64,000 nucleotides of DNA, from contig JBLXBZ010000001.1 in assembly GCA_048265185.1 (NCBI GenBank), forward strand, positions 620,001-684,000, given 5' to 3'. Shown piece after piece: positions 54,317-62,975 of this stretch. Position numbers and translations under genes: made by a program. The notes under the pieces were generated by a model. The model worked only from the letters and a program-made list of their open reading frames with translations. It ran no database searches and had not been told where the DNA came from. Position 1 is the stretch's first letter; each line of letters begins with the position of its first letter. The stretch is from JBLXBZ01 sp048265185 (GTDB lineage Bacteria; Pseudomonadota; Alphaproteobacteria; Rhizobiales; Stappiaceae).

Positions 54317-57211
54317 GTGAATAGCCCATTTCGCTCAATTTCCAGGAGATTTGCAACCGCCGTCGCCGGAACAGCGGTAATCACCTTTATATCTTTAATA
54401 GGCCTGGTGATTTTTCAGCTGGAAAATAGTCTTAATCGTCAAAGCGCGCAACTCGAACGGATTTCCATCAATCAATTTTCCGGTTTTCTTGAAGCCGACG
54501 TGCGTCATGCATCGGCGCGTCTCGATTTCCTATTTGACGATGTGACCCGGCGAATAAAGGCTATCGCAAACCGTGCTGACACCGCAAACGCGGTCCGCTC
54601 TCGAAACGTCGTGGCTATTTCGGAACTCCTCGGCCGCGCCGCAAATTCGGCTGAGGTTGATAGCATTATCGTTCTTGATCCGCATGGCAACGTCATCGGA
54701 GCCTCCTCAGATAAAGCGGATCTGATCGACATTGAGCAAAAACTAAAACGGCTTTCATTCCATGACCGCCTTTTGTTTTTACTGACGCAGAACGATCCAA
54801 TGACGCCAGTGACAATGACGGATCTTCTAAGCAGCTCCCGCAGCAGTGTCTTCATTCCCGGCGATCTCCAAAGTGAAGTCTCTCAGATGATATTCGCGCC
54901 GCTATTCGACGATTTCGGTGAAATTGCCGGGGGGTTGCTTGCTCAACGCTGGCTAAGACCAAATGAAAAAACGCTGATGGATTTCGCCAGGATTGCATCG
55001 GTCGGCGTTGAAGTTTTTTATAATGACAAACTAGTTTCAAGCGCTGAATTACGGCAAATGGTTGAAATTCCAGACGCTCCGCCAACCAAGCTCGGCGTCT
55101 CGCACGATGGTGACTTTATTTTCAAATGCGGCGAGACCATCTGGGATTTGAGAATATGCGCTCTAAAGCCGATAGAGACCCTCACCTCAACGCAAAGCGA
55201 GCTGCTTCTCATTGGTAAAAAAGAACAAAACACTCTGATCACCTCTTTAGTGGCGCTCGGCGTATTTGGAACTGTATTTTTAGTTTTTCTATCAATTGCG
55301 CTCTCCAAGGAAATCAGCAATCCGTTAACGCAAATCACCAAAGCCGTTTGCGAGGTCGCCGCCGGTAAATACGAACGTGTTGTCGAAGGCGTTCAACGCC
55401 TTGATGAGATCGGCGACATCGCCCGGGCCGTAGTCGTTCTACAAGCTTCAGCCAAAGAACGAGATATCTTGAAAATCAGCATTGAAAACAAAAACAAGGC
55501 GCTAAAAAGCCGCGAGGCTGAACTGCATGACCAAAACATACGATTCGATGCGGCCCTCAATAATATGGCGCATGGTTTATGTATGTTCGACGAAGAGAAG
55601 AAACTAACTGTTGCGAACCACCGCTATTTGGAGCTTTTCGGCTGCGCGGCCAACGACATTCACCCGGGAATGAGTTGGAGCGCCTTGTTTGCAGCTCAAA
55701 ACGTTTCGCAAGAAGCCGTTGTGGACGCGGAAGCGCCCCCTTTGCCAGAACGTGATGATTGGTCGACGACATTAAGTAAGTCATACGCTTATAAGCTAGT
55801 AAGCGGGCGTATTATCGTCATGACACGCCAACCTCTCAATGACGGCGGTTGGGTTGTAATTTTTGAAGACATTTCAGAACGCCAGCTTGCTCGCGACCGT
55901 TTACTGCATCTGGCGAAGCATGATCTGTTGACAGGCCTGCCAAATAGAATGCGCTTTCGCGAACATCTAGAAGACCTGATTGCCAAACAACGAGACCATG
56001 GCGCCCCCTTTGGCGTCTTGTGTCTTGATCTCGACGAATTCAAAACGGTAAACGACAGCCTTGGACACCCCATTGGAGACAAGCTTCTTATTCAAATCGC
56101 AGAAAAATTATCACAAACCATAAAATCTAATGAGCTGGTCGTGCGTTTGGGGGGGGACGAATTCGCCATTGTCACCGAGATCGCAAGTAGTAGAGGATAT
56201 ATAGAACAACTGGCGCAAAACATCATCAACAAGCTTGCGCTTCCTTTCCAGCTTGGCGATCAAGAAGTGGCGATCGGCGTCAGCATTGGCATTACGATCG
56301 CAGAACAGGGTGAACTGAATGCAGATGAACTTCTAAAAGAAGCCGATCTCGCACTTTACAAAGCCAAAACCAGCGGACGCAACACTTACCGTTTTTTCGA
56401 ACAAAAGATGATTTTGACCGCCAAAGCGCGACAAACCATGATCACGGACTTGCATAACGCCATGTCCAACAACGAATTTGAAGTTTATTTCCAGCCTCAG
56501 GTTTTACTCGAAACCAACAAAATTTCCGGCATGGAAGCTCTCGCACGCTGGCGTCACCCACAACGCGGCATGATTAGCCCAATAGAGTTTATTCCGATTG
56601 CCGAAGAAACCGGATCTATTCTTGTAATTGGAGAATGGGTGCTTAACCGCGCTTGCGAGGAAGCGTCCAATTGGCCGCATTCGGTCAGGCTCGCGGTGAA
56701 TGTTTCCGCGCGCCAATTGCAATCCTCACGTTTTATGCCCTTCCTCATTCAAACTCTGGAGAGAACCGGTCTCACCGCCCAGCGTCTCGAATTGGAGGTG
56801 ACTGAAAGCGCCCTGCTAAGCGACGACGAAACCACGCGCGCCGCATTAATGCGCATCAAGGAACTCGGCATCAACATTTCCATGGACGACTTTGGAACCG
56901 GTTATTCCTCTTTGAGTTGCTTGCAAAGCTTTCCATTTGACAAGATCAAGATCGATCAATCATTCGTCCGCAAAATGACGGAAAGCGGCGACGCCAGCTC
57001 AATTGTTCAAACAGTTATCGACCTTGCTCATCGTCTGCGCATCACCACTACGGCGGAAGGCGTTGAGAGCAAGGAGCTGGTGGAGCTCTTACGCGAGGCG
57101 GGATGCACCGAAGTTCAGGGCTACATATTCGGAGCTCCTGCACCGGCCGCACGCACGCTCGAACGTTTGCTTGAAGATGTGGATGACGACAAAAGCCAAG
57201 CCATTGGCTGA
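54317..57211 (+). CDS. Membrane sensor with HAMP, PAS, GGDEF and EAL domains
   Basis: 964-residue c-di-GMP turnover protein, GTG start. One helix near residues 11-32, a periplasmic sensor region (about 33-304), a second helix (about 305-328), a HAMP segment, a short coiled coil, a PAS-type domain (about 412-530), then a diguanylate cyclase with an intact GGDEF (612-616) and a phosphodiesterase with EAL (740-742) and DDFGTGYSSL. Both enzymatic motifs look intact, so it could make or degrade c-di-GMP. Coupled to the upstream binding protein with a six-base gap. Confidence 0.95.
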   Translation: MNSPFRSISRRFATAVAGTAVITFISLIGLVIFQLENSLNRQSAQLERISINQFSGFLEADVRHASARLDFLFDDVTRRIKAIANRADTANAVRSRNVVAISELLGRAANSAEVDSIIVLDPHGNVIGASSDKADLIDIEQKLKRLSFHDRLLFLLTQNDPMTPVTMTDLLSSSRSSVFIPGDLQSEVSQMIFAPLFDDFGEIAGGLLAQRWLRPNEKTLMDFARIASVGVEVFYNDKLVSSAELRQMVEIPDAPPTKLGVSHDGDFIFKCGETIWDLRICALKPIETLTSTQSELLLIGKKEQNTLITSLVALGVFGTVFLVFLSIALSKEISNPLTQITKAVCEVAAGKYERVVEGVQRLDEIGDIARAVVVLQASAKERDILKISIENKNKALKSREAELHDQNIRFDAALNNMAHGLCMFDEEKKLTVANHRYLELFGCAANDIHPGMSWSALFAAQNVSQEAVVDAEAPPLPERDDWSTTLSKSYAYKLVSGRIIVMTRQPLNDGGWVVIFEDISERQLARDRLLHLAKHDLLTGLPNRMRFREHLEDLIAKQRDHGAPFGVLCLDLDEFKTVNDSLGHPIGDKLLIQIAEKLSQTIKSNELVVRLGGDEFAIVTEIASSRGYIEQLAQNIINKLALPFQLGDQEVAIGVSIGITIAEQGELNADELLKEADLALYKAKTSGRNTYRFFEQKMILTAKARQTMITDLHNAMSNNEFEVYFQPQVLLETNKISGMEALARWRHPQRGMISPIEFIPIAEETGSILVIGEWVLNRACEEASNWPHSVRLAVNVSARQLQSSRFMPFLIQTLERTGLTAQRLELEVTESALLSDDETTRAALMRIKELGINISMDDFGTGYSSLSCLQSFPFDKIKIDQSFVRKMTESGDASSIVQTVIDLAHRLRITTTAEGVESKELVELLREAGCTEVQGYIFGAPAPAARTLERLLEDVDDDKSQAIG

Positions 57212-57629
57212 CAAGTCATAGCCAGAATTTCTCTCAACGCGCCGAAGCAGAACCTTTAAGGTCGCGCAAAGACAGTATTTTCTCGTTCAGTAAAACTCTG
57301 AAATATGAACTCGCTAATACGGCGGTTACAGACCTCCTCCACCTTGAAAGAGGAACGGCGGCGTAGATAGCGCATCTTCGCCAAATTGTGATAATAACTC
57401 CAGAAGACGGCGTTTCTCCATACTTGGCGCGCCCCATTCAACCGACTTGGCAAGATTGTCGTTAGACAAAAATAAAGACTATTTTCCTCTGCGTTCATCA
57501 TTCTGGTCATGCAAGTAACGAAAGCGGGTAATATTATCGTCATTCTTTGAGAAAAAACCTTTACCCAACAACCGCCAAAACATATCTTTTTATATGAAAT
57601 AACCTTTGATAAGCAGGGCCACACACGAG
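57212..57629. other. Intergenic region before the MarR gene
   Basis: About 418 bases. Two overlapping frames on the minus strand (57234-57437 and 57256-57624) are open but have unlike composition, no ribosome site and no similarity I can support. No terminator for the GGDEF-EAL gene is evident. Confidence 0.4.
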
Positions 57630-58127
57630 ATGGCGCAAGAACCTTTTGGCGGCGACTTTCAAAACGGCTTGTTCGAAAATGAACAGAGCTTTAAGTTGGA
57701 TAATTATCTGCCGATGAAAATTCTATCGGCGGCGCGCGGCGTCGAACGCGCGCTTAGCCGCCTCTTACAAACCGAATACGATCTTTCTCTCGCTGAGTGG
57801 CGTGTCTTGTCGGCGTTAATGGAAGATGAAGATGTGTCCGTGCGTGAGCTTTCCCGCTCGACCGGACACGACCTCGTAGCGATAAGCCGCGCGGCGACAC
57901 GGCTAAGAGACCGTAAACTGATTAAGAAAACAGAGAACAAACAAGATCGCCGGCTCGTTGTATTAAAACCCGTTAAATCAGGGCGAACGCTATGTGCTGC
58001 GGTCAACGCCCGACTACTCACGGAAGAACGCGCTATTCTCAAAGGGCTTGGCGCGCAAGACCGAGTTCGTTTCGGCCAGTTTTTAGGCGTGATCCTCGCC
58101 AATCAGCAAACAGAGAAACAACAATAG
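57630..58127 (+). CDS. MarR-family transcriptional regulator
   Basis: 165-residue winged helix-turn-helix regulator. ALSRLLQTEYDLSLAEWRVL is the dimer/first DNA-domain helix, VRELSRSTGHDLVAISRAAT the recognition helix region, and RDRKLIKKTENKQDRRLVVL the wing with the typical Asp-Arg-Arg. The target and ligand are unknown. The 57630 ATG is preferred to a TTG at 57606. It is 119 bases upstream of guaA in the same direction but is not obviously co-transcribed. Confidence 0.9.
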   Translation: MAQEPFGGDFQNGLFENEQSFKLDNYLPMKILSAARGVERALSRLLQTEYDLSLAEWRVLSALMEDEDVSVRELSRSTGHDLVAISRAATRLRDRKLIKKTENKQDRRLVVLKPVKSGRTLCAAVNARLLTEERAILKGLGAQDRVRFGQFLGVILANQQTEKQQ

Positions 58128-58246
58128 CGAGCGGGAAAACCCACCCTTCCCAAACGAAAACTCTCATTTTTCATGAGGATGATAAATTTTACGGAAAGCG
58201 CTATTTTTTTGTTCAAAATCCTCTTTAAAGCAGTTAAAAGCCGCCC

Positions 58247-59794
58247 ATGACAGATAGCGTCCTCATCATCGATTTTGGCTCTCAAGTAACGCAGCTTATC
58301 GCGCGGCGCGTGCGCGAAGCGGGTGTATACTCTGAGATTGTTCCTTTCCAATCCGCCGAAAAAGCATTCAAGAAAATGGCGCCCAAAGCCGTCATTTTCT
58401 CGGGCGGCCCAGACTCGGTAACGCGGGACGGTTCTCCCCGCGCGCCGCAAATGGTGTTTGACAGCGGTGTTCCCATTCTCGCCATTTGCTATGGTCAACA
58501 AACCATGTGTTTACAGCTTGGCGGCAAGGTGGAAGGTGGACACGCCGCCGAATTTGGCCGCGCCGACGTTGAAATTCTCAAACAGTCGCCCCTCTTTGAC
58601 GGCGTTTGGAACGTAGGCGAGAAATATCCGGTCTGGATGAGCCACGGCGATCGGGTGACGGTCGCGCCGGAAGGGTTTGAGGTCATTGGCGTCTCGCCAA
58701 ATGCGCCATTCGCCATCTGCGTGAATGAAGAAAAGCGCTATTACAGCACCATGTTCCATCCGGAAGTCATGCACACGCCAGACGGCGGCAAGCTTCTCGC
58801 CAATTTCGTGCATAAGATCGCCGGTTTGAAATCCGATTGGTCCATGGCGGCTTACCGCGCGTCGATGGTGCAGAAGATTCGGGATCAAGTGGGCGATAAA
58901 CGCGTTATATGCGCTCTTTCCGGCGGGGTGGATTCTTCAGTCGCCGCACTCTTGATCCATGAAGCGGTTGGCGATCAGCTGACGTGCATTCTGGTTGATC
59001 ACGGTTTAATGCGCAAAAACGAAGCCAACGAAGTGGTCGCCATGTTCCGCGAGCACTACAATCTGGATCTTATCCACGTGGATGCGGTGGATAAATTCGT
59101 TGGCGAGCTGGAAAATGTTTCAGATCCTGAAACCAAGCGAAAAATCATTGGCCGCCTGTTTATCGAAACCTTCGAAGAAGAAGCCGAAAAGCTCGGCGGC
59201 GCGGATTTTCTGGGGCAAGGCACCCTTTATCCGGATGTGATCGAAAGCGTTTCCTTTTCTGGCGGTCCATCTGTAACGATCAAATCGCACCACAATGTTG
59301 GCGGCTTGCCAGAGCGCATGAATATGAAGCTCGTGGAGCCCTTGCGCGAACTTTTCAAGGATGAAGTGCGGGTGCTTGGCCGCGAGCTCGGCCTGCCCGA
59401 CAGCTTCATTGGGCGCCACCCCTTCCCCGGCCCAGGCCTCGCCATTCGCCTGCCTGGCGGCGTAACCCGTGATAAGCTCAATATCTTGCGGGAAGCGGAT
59501 GCGATCTATCTCGACGAGATCCGCAAGGCTGGTCTTTACGACGTAATTTGGCAAGCGTTCGCCGTATTGCTGCCGGTGCAAACCGTCGGCGTCATGGGCG
59601 ATGGTCGCACATATGAATTTGTGTGCGCCCTACGCGCCGTAACCTCGGTGGATGGTATGACGGCGGACTTCTATCCCTACGATATGGAGTTTCTTGGCCG
59701 CGCCGCGACGCGCATCATTAATGAAGTGCGCGGCATCAACCGGGTCGTTTATGACATTACGTCCAAGCCCCCCGGAACAATCGAGTGGGAATAG
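58247..59794 (+). CDS. guaA: GMP synthase (glutamine-hydrolysing)
   Basis: 515-residue enzyme converting XMP to GMP. The N-terminal glutaminase has the catalytic Cys in ILAICYGQQTMCLQLGG and the His/Glu in MFHPEVMHT. The ATP pyrophosphatase domain has the P-loop CALSGGVDSSVAALLIHEAV, and the C-terminal dimerisation domain ends in TSKPPGTIEWE. Length and motifs are standard. A strong terminator follows. Confidence 0.99.
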   Translation: MTDSVLIIDFGSQVTQLIARRVREAGVYSEIVPFQSAEKAFKKMAPKAVIFSGGPDSVTRDGSPRAPQMVFDSGVPILAICYGQQTMCLQLGGKVEGGHAAEFGRADVEILKQSPLFDGVWNVGEKYPVWMSHGDRVTVAPEGFEVIGVSPNAPFAICVNEEKRYYSTMFHPEVMHTPDGGKLLANFVHKIAGLKSDWSMAAYRASMVQKIRDQVGDKRVICALSGGVDSSVAALLIHEAVGDQLTCILVDHGLMRKNEANEVVAMFREHYNLDLIHVDAVDKFVGELENVSDPETKRKIIGRLFIETFEEEAEKLGGADFLGQGTLYPDVIESVSFSGGPSVTIKSHHNVGGLPERMNMKLVEPLRELFKDEVRVLGRELGLPDSFIGRHPFPGPGLAIRLPGGVTRDKLNILREADAIYLDEIRKAGLYDVIWQAFAVLLPVQTVGVMGDGRTYEFVCALRAVTSVDGMTADFYPYDMEFLGRAATRIINEVRGINRVVYDITSKPPGTIEWE

Positions 59795-59860
59795 GCAAGC
59801 GTAGACGTCGCGCCTCCCAACGGCTGATCAGAATCTGAACGCTAGAACGCTATGGCTCCG

Positions 59861-59890
59861 CGCTGGCCTCCAAAAGAGGCCGGCGTTTTT
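59861..59890 (+). terminator. Rho-independent terminator of guaA
   Basis: CGCTGGCCTC (59861-59870) pairs with GAGGCCGGCG (59876-59885, one G-U) around the loop CAAAA and is followed by TTTTT. It lies 66 bases after the guaA stop codon. Confidence 0.9.
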
Positions 59891-60070
59891 ACGCCCTACT
59901 CCCTACGCCAGCTTAGCGCCAGACGGCGTCACCGACTGGAGCAATAGCATTTTATCTATATAAATTAACGCGCTGGAAAAAGTCGCATTTTATGTGATTA
60001 GCATCACAGGCGTGTGAGCGCTCTCAGCTTACAAAAGCTCGTGACGAACGCCCACGTCACCGCTGACACA

Positions 60071-60125
60071 ATCGGCGACAACCGCCGATCCGTAATTTCG
60101 CCCTGACTGATACGGATCGGCGGTT
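60071..60125. repeat. Perfect 15-bp hairpin with an alternative pairing partner
   Basis: 60080-60094 and 60111-60125 are perfect 15-base inverted repeats (AACCGCCGATCCGTA and its complement) around a 16-base loop. ATCGGCG at 60071-60077 can also pair with CGCCGAT at 60083-60089, competing with the long hairpin. No T-run follows on either strand, so it is not a standard terminator. It lies between guaA and tRNA-Ser, about 80 bases before the tRNA. Confidence 0.7.
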
Positions 60126-60167
60126 GAAAACTTTCCACACTTTCCATGGACTTAACTGACAAAATTC

Positions 60168-60196
60168 TTGACTTTGCCCGTAAAAACATCGAAACG
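60168..60196 (+). promoter_or_regulatory. Probable promoter of tRNA-Ser
   Basis: TTGACT (60168-60173) is followed after 17 bases by GAAACG (60191-60196). The -35 is good and the -10 poor. The spacing to the tRNA start at 60207 is right for a short leader. Confidence 0.45.
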
Positions 60197-60206
60197 GGTA
60201 GCTGTC

Positions 60207-60296
60207 GGAGGGGTGGCCGAGTGGTTTAAGGCACCGGTCTTGAAAACCGGCGTGCGGGCAACCGTACCGTGGGTTCGAATCCCACCCCCTCCGCCA
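60207..60296 (+). tRNA. tRNA-Ser (anticodon TGA)
   Basis: A 90-base class II tRNA with a long variable arm and encoded CCA. The acceptor GGAGGGG (60207-60213) pairs with CCCCTCC, followed by discriminator G and CCA (60294-60296). The anticodon loop CTTGAAA gives TGA, decoding UCA. Base composition and gene content change immediately downstream, so its 3' end is a likely integration site. Confidence 0.97.
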
Positions 60297-60338
60297 TTAT
60301 CCCCATTGTGAACCAGTGACACCGCACTGATCTTCGCG

Positions 60339-60842
60339 ATGCTGGCTGCGGACTTCGCTGGCTAGTCCTATAAAAAGGCCGCTCACAATCGCGATCTTCA
60401 GGCTCAGATCGACCGCAACCGCAGTTCGATTGAGTTCAAGCACCAGAACATCAGCGCGGTTCTCAGAGCCCTCGGAGAGGACTGGATCTCCGGCTACAAG
60501 CCCGCGCGCAATTACCAGACCACGCTTGAAGATGCGGTCGCGCGTTGGTTCGCGCTCCATCCAGGTTGGCTGTCCCGCATTCCGGTCCGGCCCGCGATTG
60601 GCCTCCGCGAGGCATCTCAGCTTTGGATTGGACCGCCGCCGACACTGTCCAACCAGCTGCCGCCGCAGGAGCTGGAGCAGATGCTGCACATCGCCCGAAA
60701 ATTCGATGTCGCGGCGCGAGACGATCGTGAACTGGAGGCGCGCAACCTAGCGGAGGGAAAGCCGGCGCCGAATTTCATCCCTCGGCGACCAGCGGGGCGG
60801 CGGCCAGCAAAAGGGAAGACGTCAAAATACAGGTCCGCATAG
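60339..60842 (+). pseudogene. Broken gene with an EFKHQNISAVL-type domain
   Basis: The plus strand from 60366 to 60842 is open for 158 codons (SYKKAAHNRDLQAQIDRNRS, then SIEFKHQNISAVLRALGEDW) but has no start codon near its beginning. An in-frame ATG at 60339 is separated from it by an amber codon at 60363-60365, giving MLAADFAG-stop-SYKKAAH. The EFKHQN[IV]SAVL block is, as I recall, an N-terminal domain of phage- or restriction-linked HNH/DUF3883-type proteins. It begins 42 bases after the tRNA. Either a nonsense mutation or 5' truncation has broken it. Confidence 0.65.
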
Positions 60843-60876
60843 GATCACTCCGTCTGAAATCGTCAAAATGCGGGCG

Positions 60877-61659
60877 TCAATAGTATTGACCGTGGCGGAA
60901 ATCCCAGCACGCAAAGCTGGTTGACAGATGGACCACGATGGCGTCCACGCTCAAGCCCTTGCGGATCAGAACCGGAACCGGTGACACGCCGCGCTGTTGC
61001 TTCTGCTCGGGAACGAGGTTACCGGCGTCGTCAACCATGGAAACCATCACGCCCTGTTCATAGCGGGTGGTTTCGTCGGCGTCGGGCTGTACCGAGGCGA
61101 CATAGTCATTAGCTTCCACGATCAGGTCCGCTTCGGCTTCGATCCGGTCGCCGATACCTTCGACGAGGCCCCGGTTGCCCTGCCCCGAAGGGTTGGCCGA
61201 GCTTGCAAAGACCAACTTGCCCTGTTCTTCCCACATGGTGCGCACGACGTTCTCGGAAGGTACGCCAAACTTGATGACAAAGCAGCTGGTGTCGCGTCCG
61301 TCCATCATCAGCTCGGCCGAGCCATCGTCGGGGATGTGGCGCTTGCCTTCGGCCTTCCACGGCAGGATGCAGCCAAGCAGGATGTCTTGGTCCCAATGCG
61401 CCTGATAGAAGGCTTCGACCTCGTCGTTCATCGCGGCCAGCTCGCGCAGCTGCTCCATCGAGCCGCAAAGCACGACGCCCGGTTTGTTCCGCTTGCGCAT
61501 TTTGCAATCGAACTTGCGCTCGAGGCCTGCGGCGTCGGTGGTCATGATGATATAGCCAACCTTGGTCGGGCTGACGATGACGTGTCCGGGCTGCGACAGG
61601 GTCGCGATGGCCTCGGTCTGCACGCTGCCGTTCCAGTGAACTTTCTTGTTGCCGGTCAT
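60877..61659 (-). CDS. Divergent Sua5/YciO/YrdC-family protein, copy 1
   Basis: 260-residue protein of the fold that makes threonylcarbamoyl-adenylate or carbamoyl-adenylate. The entry strand VIVSPTKVGYIIMTTD corresponds to the family's PTE/YG region, KMRKRNKPGVVLCGS to the KxR region, and LVFASSANPSGQGNRG to the SxN motif. The usual Arg of the central strand aligns with Lys (CFVIKFG). A C-terminal extension of about 60 residues follows. AAGGA precedes the ATG. It is the last gene of the island operon, in addition to a related protein at 62976. A role outside tRNA modification is likely but unproven. Confidence 0.8.
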   Translation of the reverse strand: MTGNKKVHWNGSVQTEAIATLSQPGHVIVSPTKVGYIIMTTDAAGLERKFDCKMRKRNKPGVVLCGSMEQLRELAAMNDEVEAFYQAHWDQDILLGCILPWKAEGKRHIPDDGSAELMMDGRDTSCFVIKFGVPSENVVRTMWEEQGKLVFASSANPSGQGNRGLVEGIGDRIEAEADLIVEANDYVASVQPDADETTRYEQGVMVSMVDDAGNLVPEQKQQRGVSPVPVLIRKGLSVDAIVVHLSTSFACWDFRHGQYY

Positions 61660-61696
61660 CAGGTAAGTCCTTTAGGTATAAGATATTTTTTGAAGG

Positions 61697-62920
61697 TCAG
61701 TCGATGGAGTCCGGTTGCGCCACGGGCGCACCGAAGGTGGAAAGCACGGCGCGCAGCGCAAAGACGCCCGCGACGAAAACGGTAGAGCCAAGCACGAGCT
61801 GCTGCTGCGTCCACCCCGATTGGAAGGCCAGTCCGCAGCCCAGGTAGGCGGTGGCGCTGAGCGCCCCGAACAGCTGTTCGGCTTGCGGGACGGCATTGGT
61901 TGTGCCGCCGATTGCGGTCGGGGCTTGTGTCAGAACCGGTAGGAAAGCGGGCCGCAGCATCCCGGCGGCGCAGAACATGCCGACCGGCGCGAGAAACGTA
62001 ACCCAGAGCGCCGAGCCAAGACCCAAGCCCAGCAAGGAGGCGAGCGTCACGCCAAGCACCACCGCCAGCGCACCGCGTGCGCCAAACCACTCAGCCAGAC
62101 GCGGGTAGAACCGCCCGCCAAGAAAGCCCGAGAAGGTGTAAAGCCCGAAGAGTACGCCGAAGAAGGCAACTTCGATCTTGAGGTGGAGAAAGAACCACAC
62201 CGGCAGGATGAGCAATTGCAGAGTCAGAACCACGGCACGCATGAAGCTATAGCCGAACAGTTCGAGCCATGCCGTGAAGGCCAGCCGCCCCGCATCCACC
62301 TTCTGCTCGCCGGCCGTGGTTTTGGCCGGAGCGGGAAGGCGCAGGCCCGCGATGGCGACGAGGGCGGCGGCAAGGTTCGCGGCGCTTGTCATGAAGAAGG
62401 GCAGCGCTGGGTTGATCTGGAACACCGCCGCGCCCACGCAGCCGGCCGCAAGGAAGGACATGAACATGTAGCTTGACGAGCGGGCCTGCGCGCGGGTCTG
62501 CACCTCAGACGGGGCGTTGGTCACCCGACCGGCATGGGCCAGAAAGCTGCCATCTCCCACGGCGGCGAAGCAATAGCCTACCCCGCCAAGCACCTGCGCC
62601 GCAATCAGCACGCCCATGGCCTGCGACGCGGACAGCGCAGCGCCCGCCAAAAGTACCCCGCCGATCAGCGCATTCGAGCCCAGTTTTGCGACCTCACCCA
62701 AGGCGATGGTCGCCGCCGGGCCGCGCGTGCTCAGCACGCGCCGCGCCAGACCGCCGAACAGCATGGTCGTCACGCCATAGACGAACAGGATGCCACCCAC
62801 GGCGCCGAACGAGAACCCGGCCGCCAGCAGCGCGACCACGAAAATCGGCACGTAGAATGAGAAGCGCGACACCACCCGGTACTGGAGGAACCGCGACACG
62901 AGGGTCTGGAACGAAAGCAT
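61697..62920 (-). CDS. MFS transporter
   Basis: 407-residue membrane protein with about twelve hydrophobic helices in two halves, separated by a cytoplasmic loop near residue 190 (LPAPAKTTAGEQKVDAGRLA). No family-specific substrate motif is recognised; the position between two YrdC-like genes suggests export of a small product. The 62920 ATG (MLSFQTLV) has AAGG upstream, whereas the longer reading to 62965 has no site. Very G+C-rich relative to the rest of the window. Confidence 0.85.
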   Translation of the reverse strand: MLSFQTLVSRFLQYRVVSRFSFYVPIFVVALLAAGFSFGAVGGILFVYGVTTMLFGGLARRVLSTRGPAATIALGEVAKLGSNALIGGVLLAGAALSASQAMGVLIAAQVLGGVGYCFAAVGDGSFLAHAGRVTNAPSEVQTRAQARSSSYMFMSFLAAGCVGAAVFQINPALPFFMTSAANLAAALVAIAGLRLPAPAKTTAGEQKVDAGRLAFTAWLELFGYSFMRAVVLTLQLLILPVWFFLHLKIEVAFFGVLFGLYTFSGFLGGRFYPRLAEWFGARGALAVVLGVTLASLLGLGLGSALWVTFLAPVGMFCAAGMLRPAFLPVLTQAPTAIGGTTNAVPQAEQLFGALSATAYLGCGLAFQSGWTQQQLVLGSTVFVAGVFALRAVLSTFGAPVAQPDSID

Positions 62921-62975
62921 TGGAATACCTTTGGTCAGTTCCGGATGCGACCCCATAGGCCGCATCCGGAAGGTG

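Noticed and set aside
57234..57437. A possible small DUF1127-like protein on the minus strand
   Set aside because: The ending RVLLNEKILSLRDLKG loosely recalls DUF1127, but the conserved Asp and Gly positions do not fit and there is no ribosome site.
60997..61785. A 262-codon plus-strand frame opposite the YrdC-like gene
   Set aside because: The minus-strand reading has clear family motifs and a ribosome site. The opposite frame is His/Arg/Gly-rich in the way shadows are.
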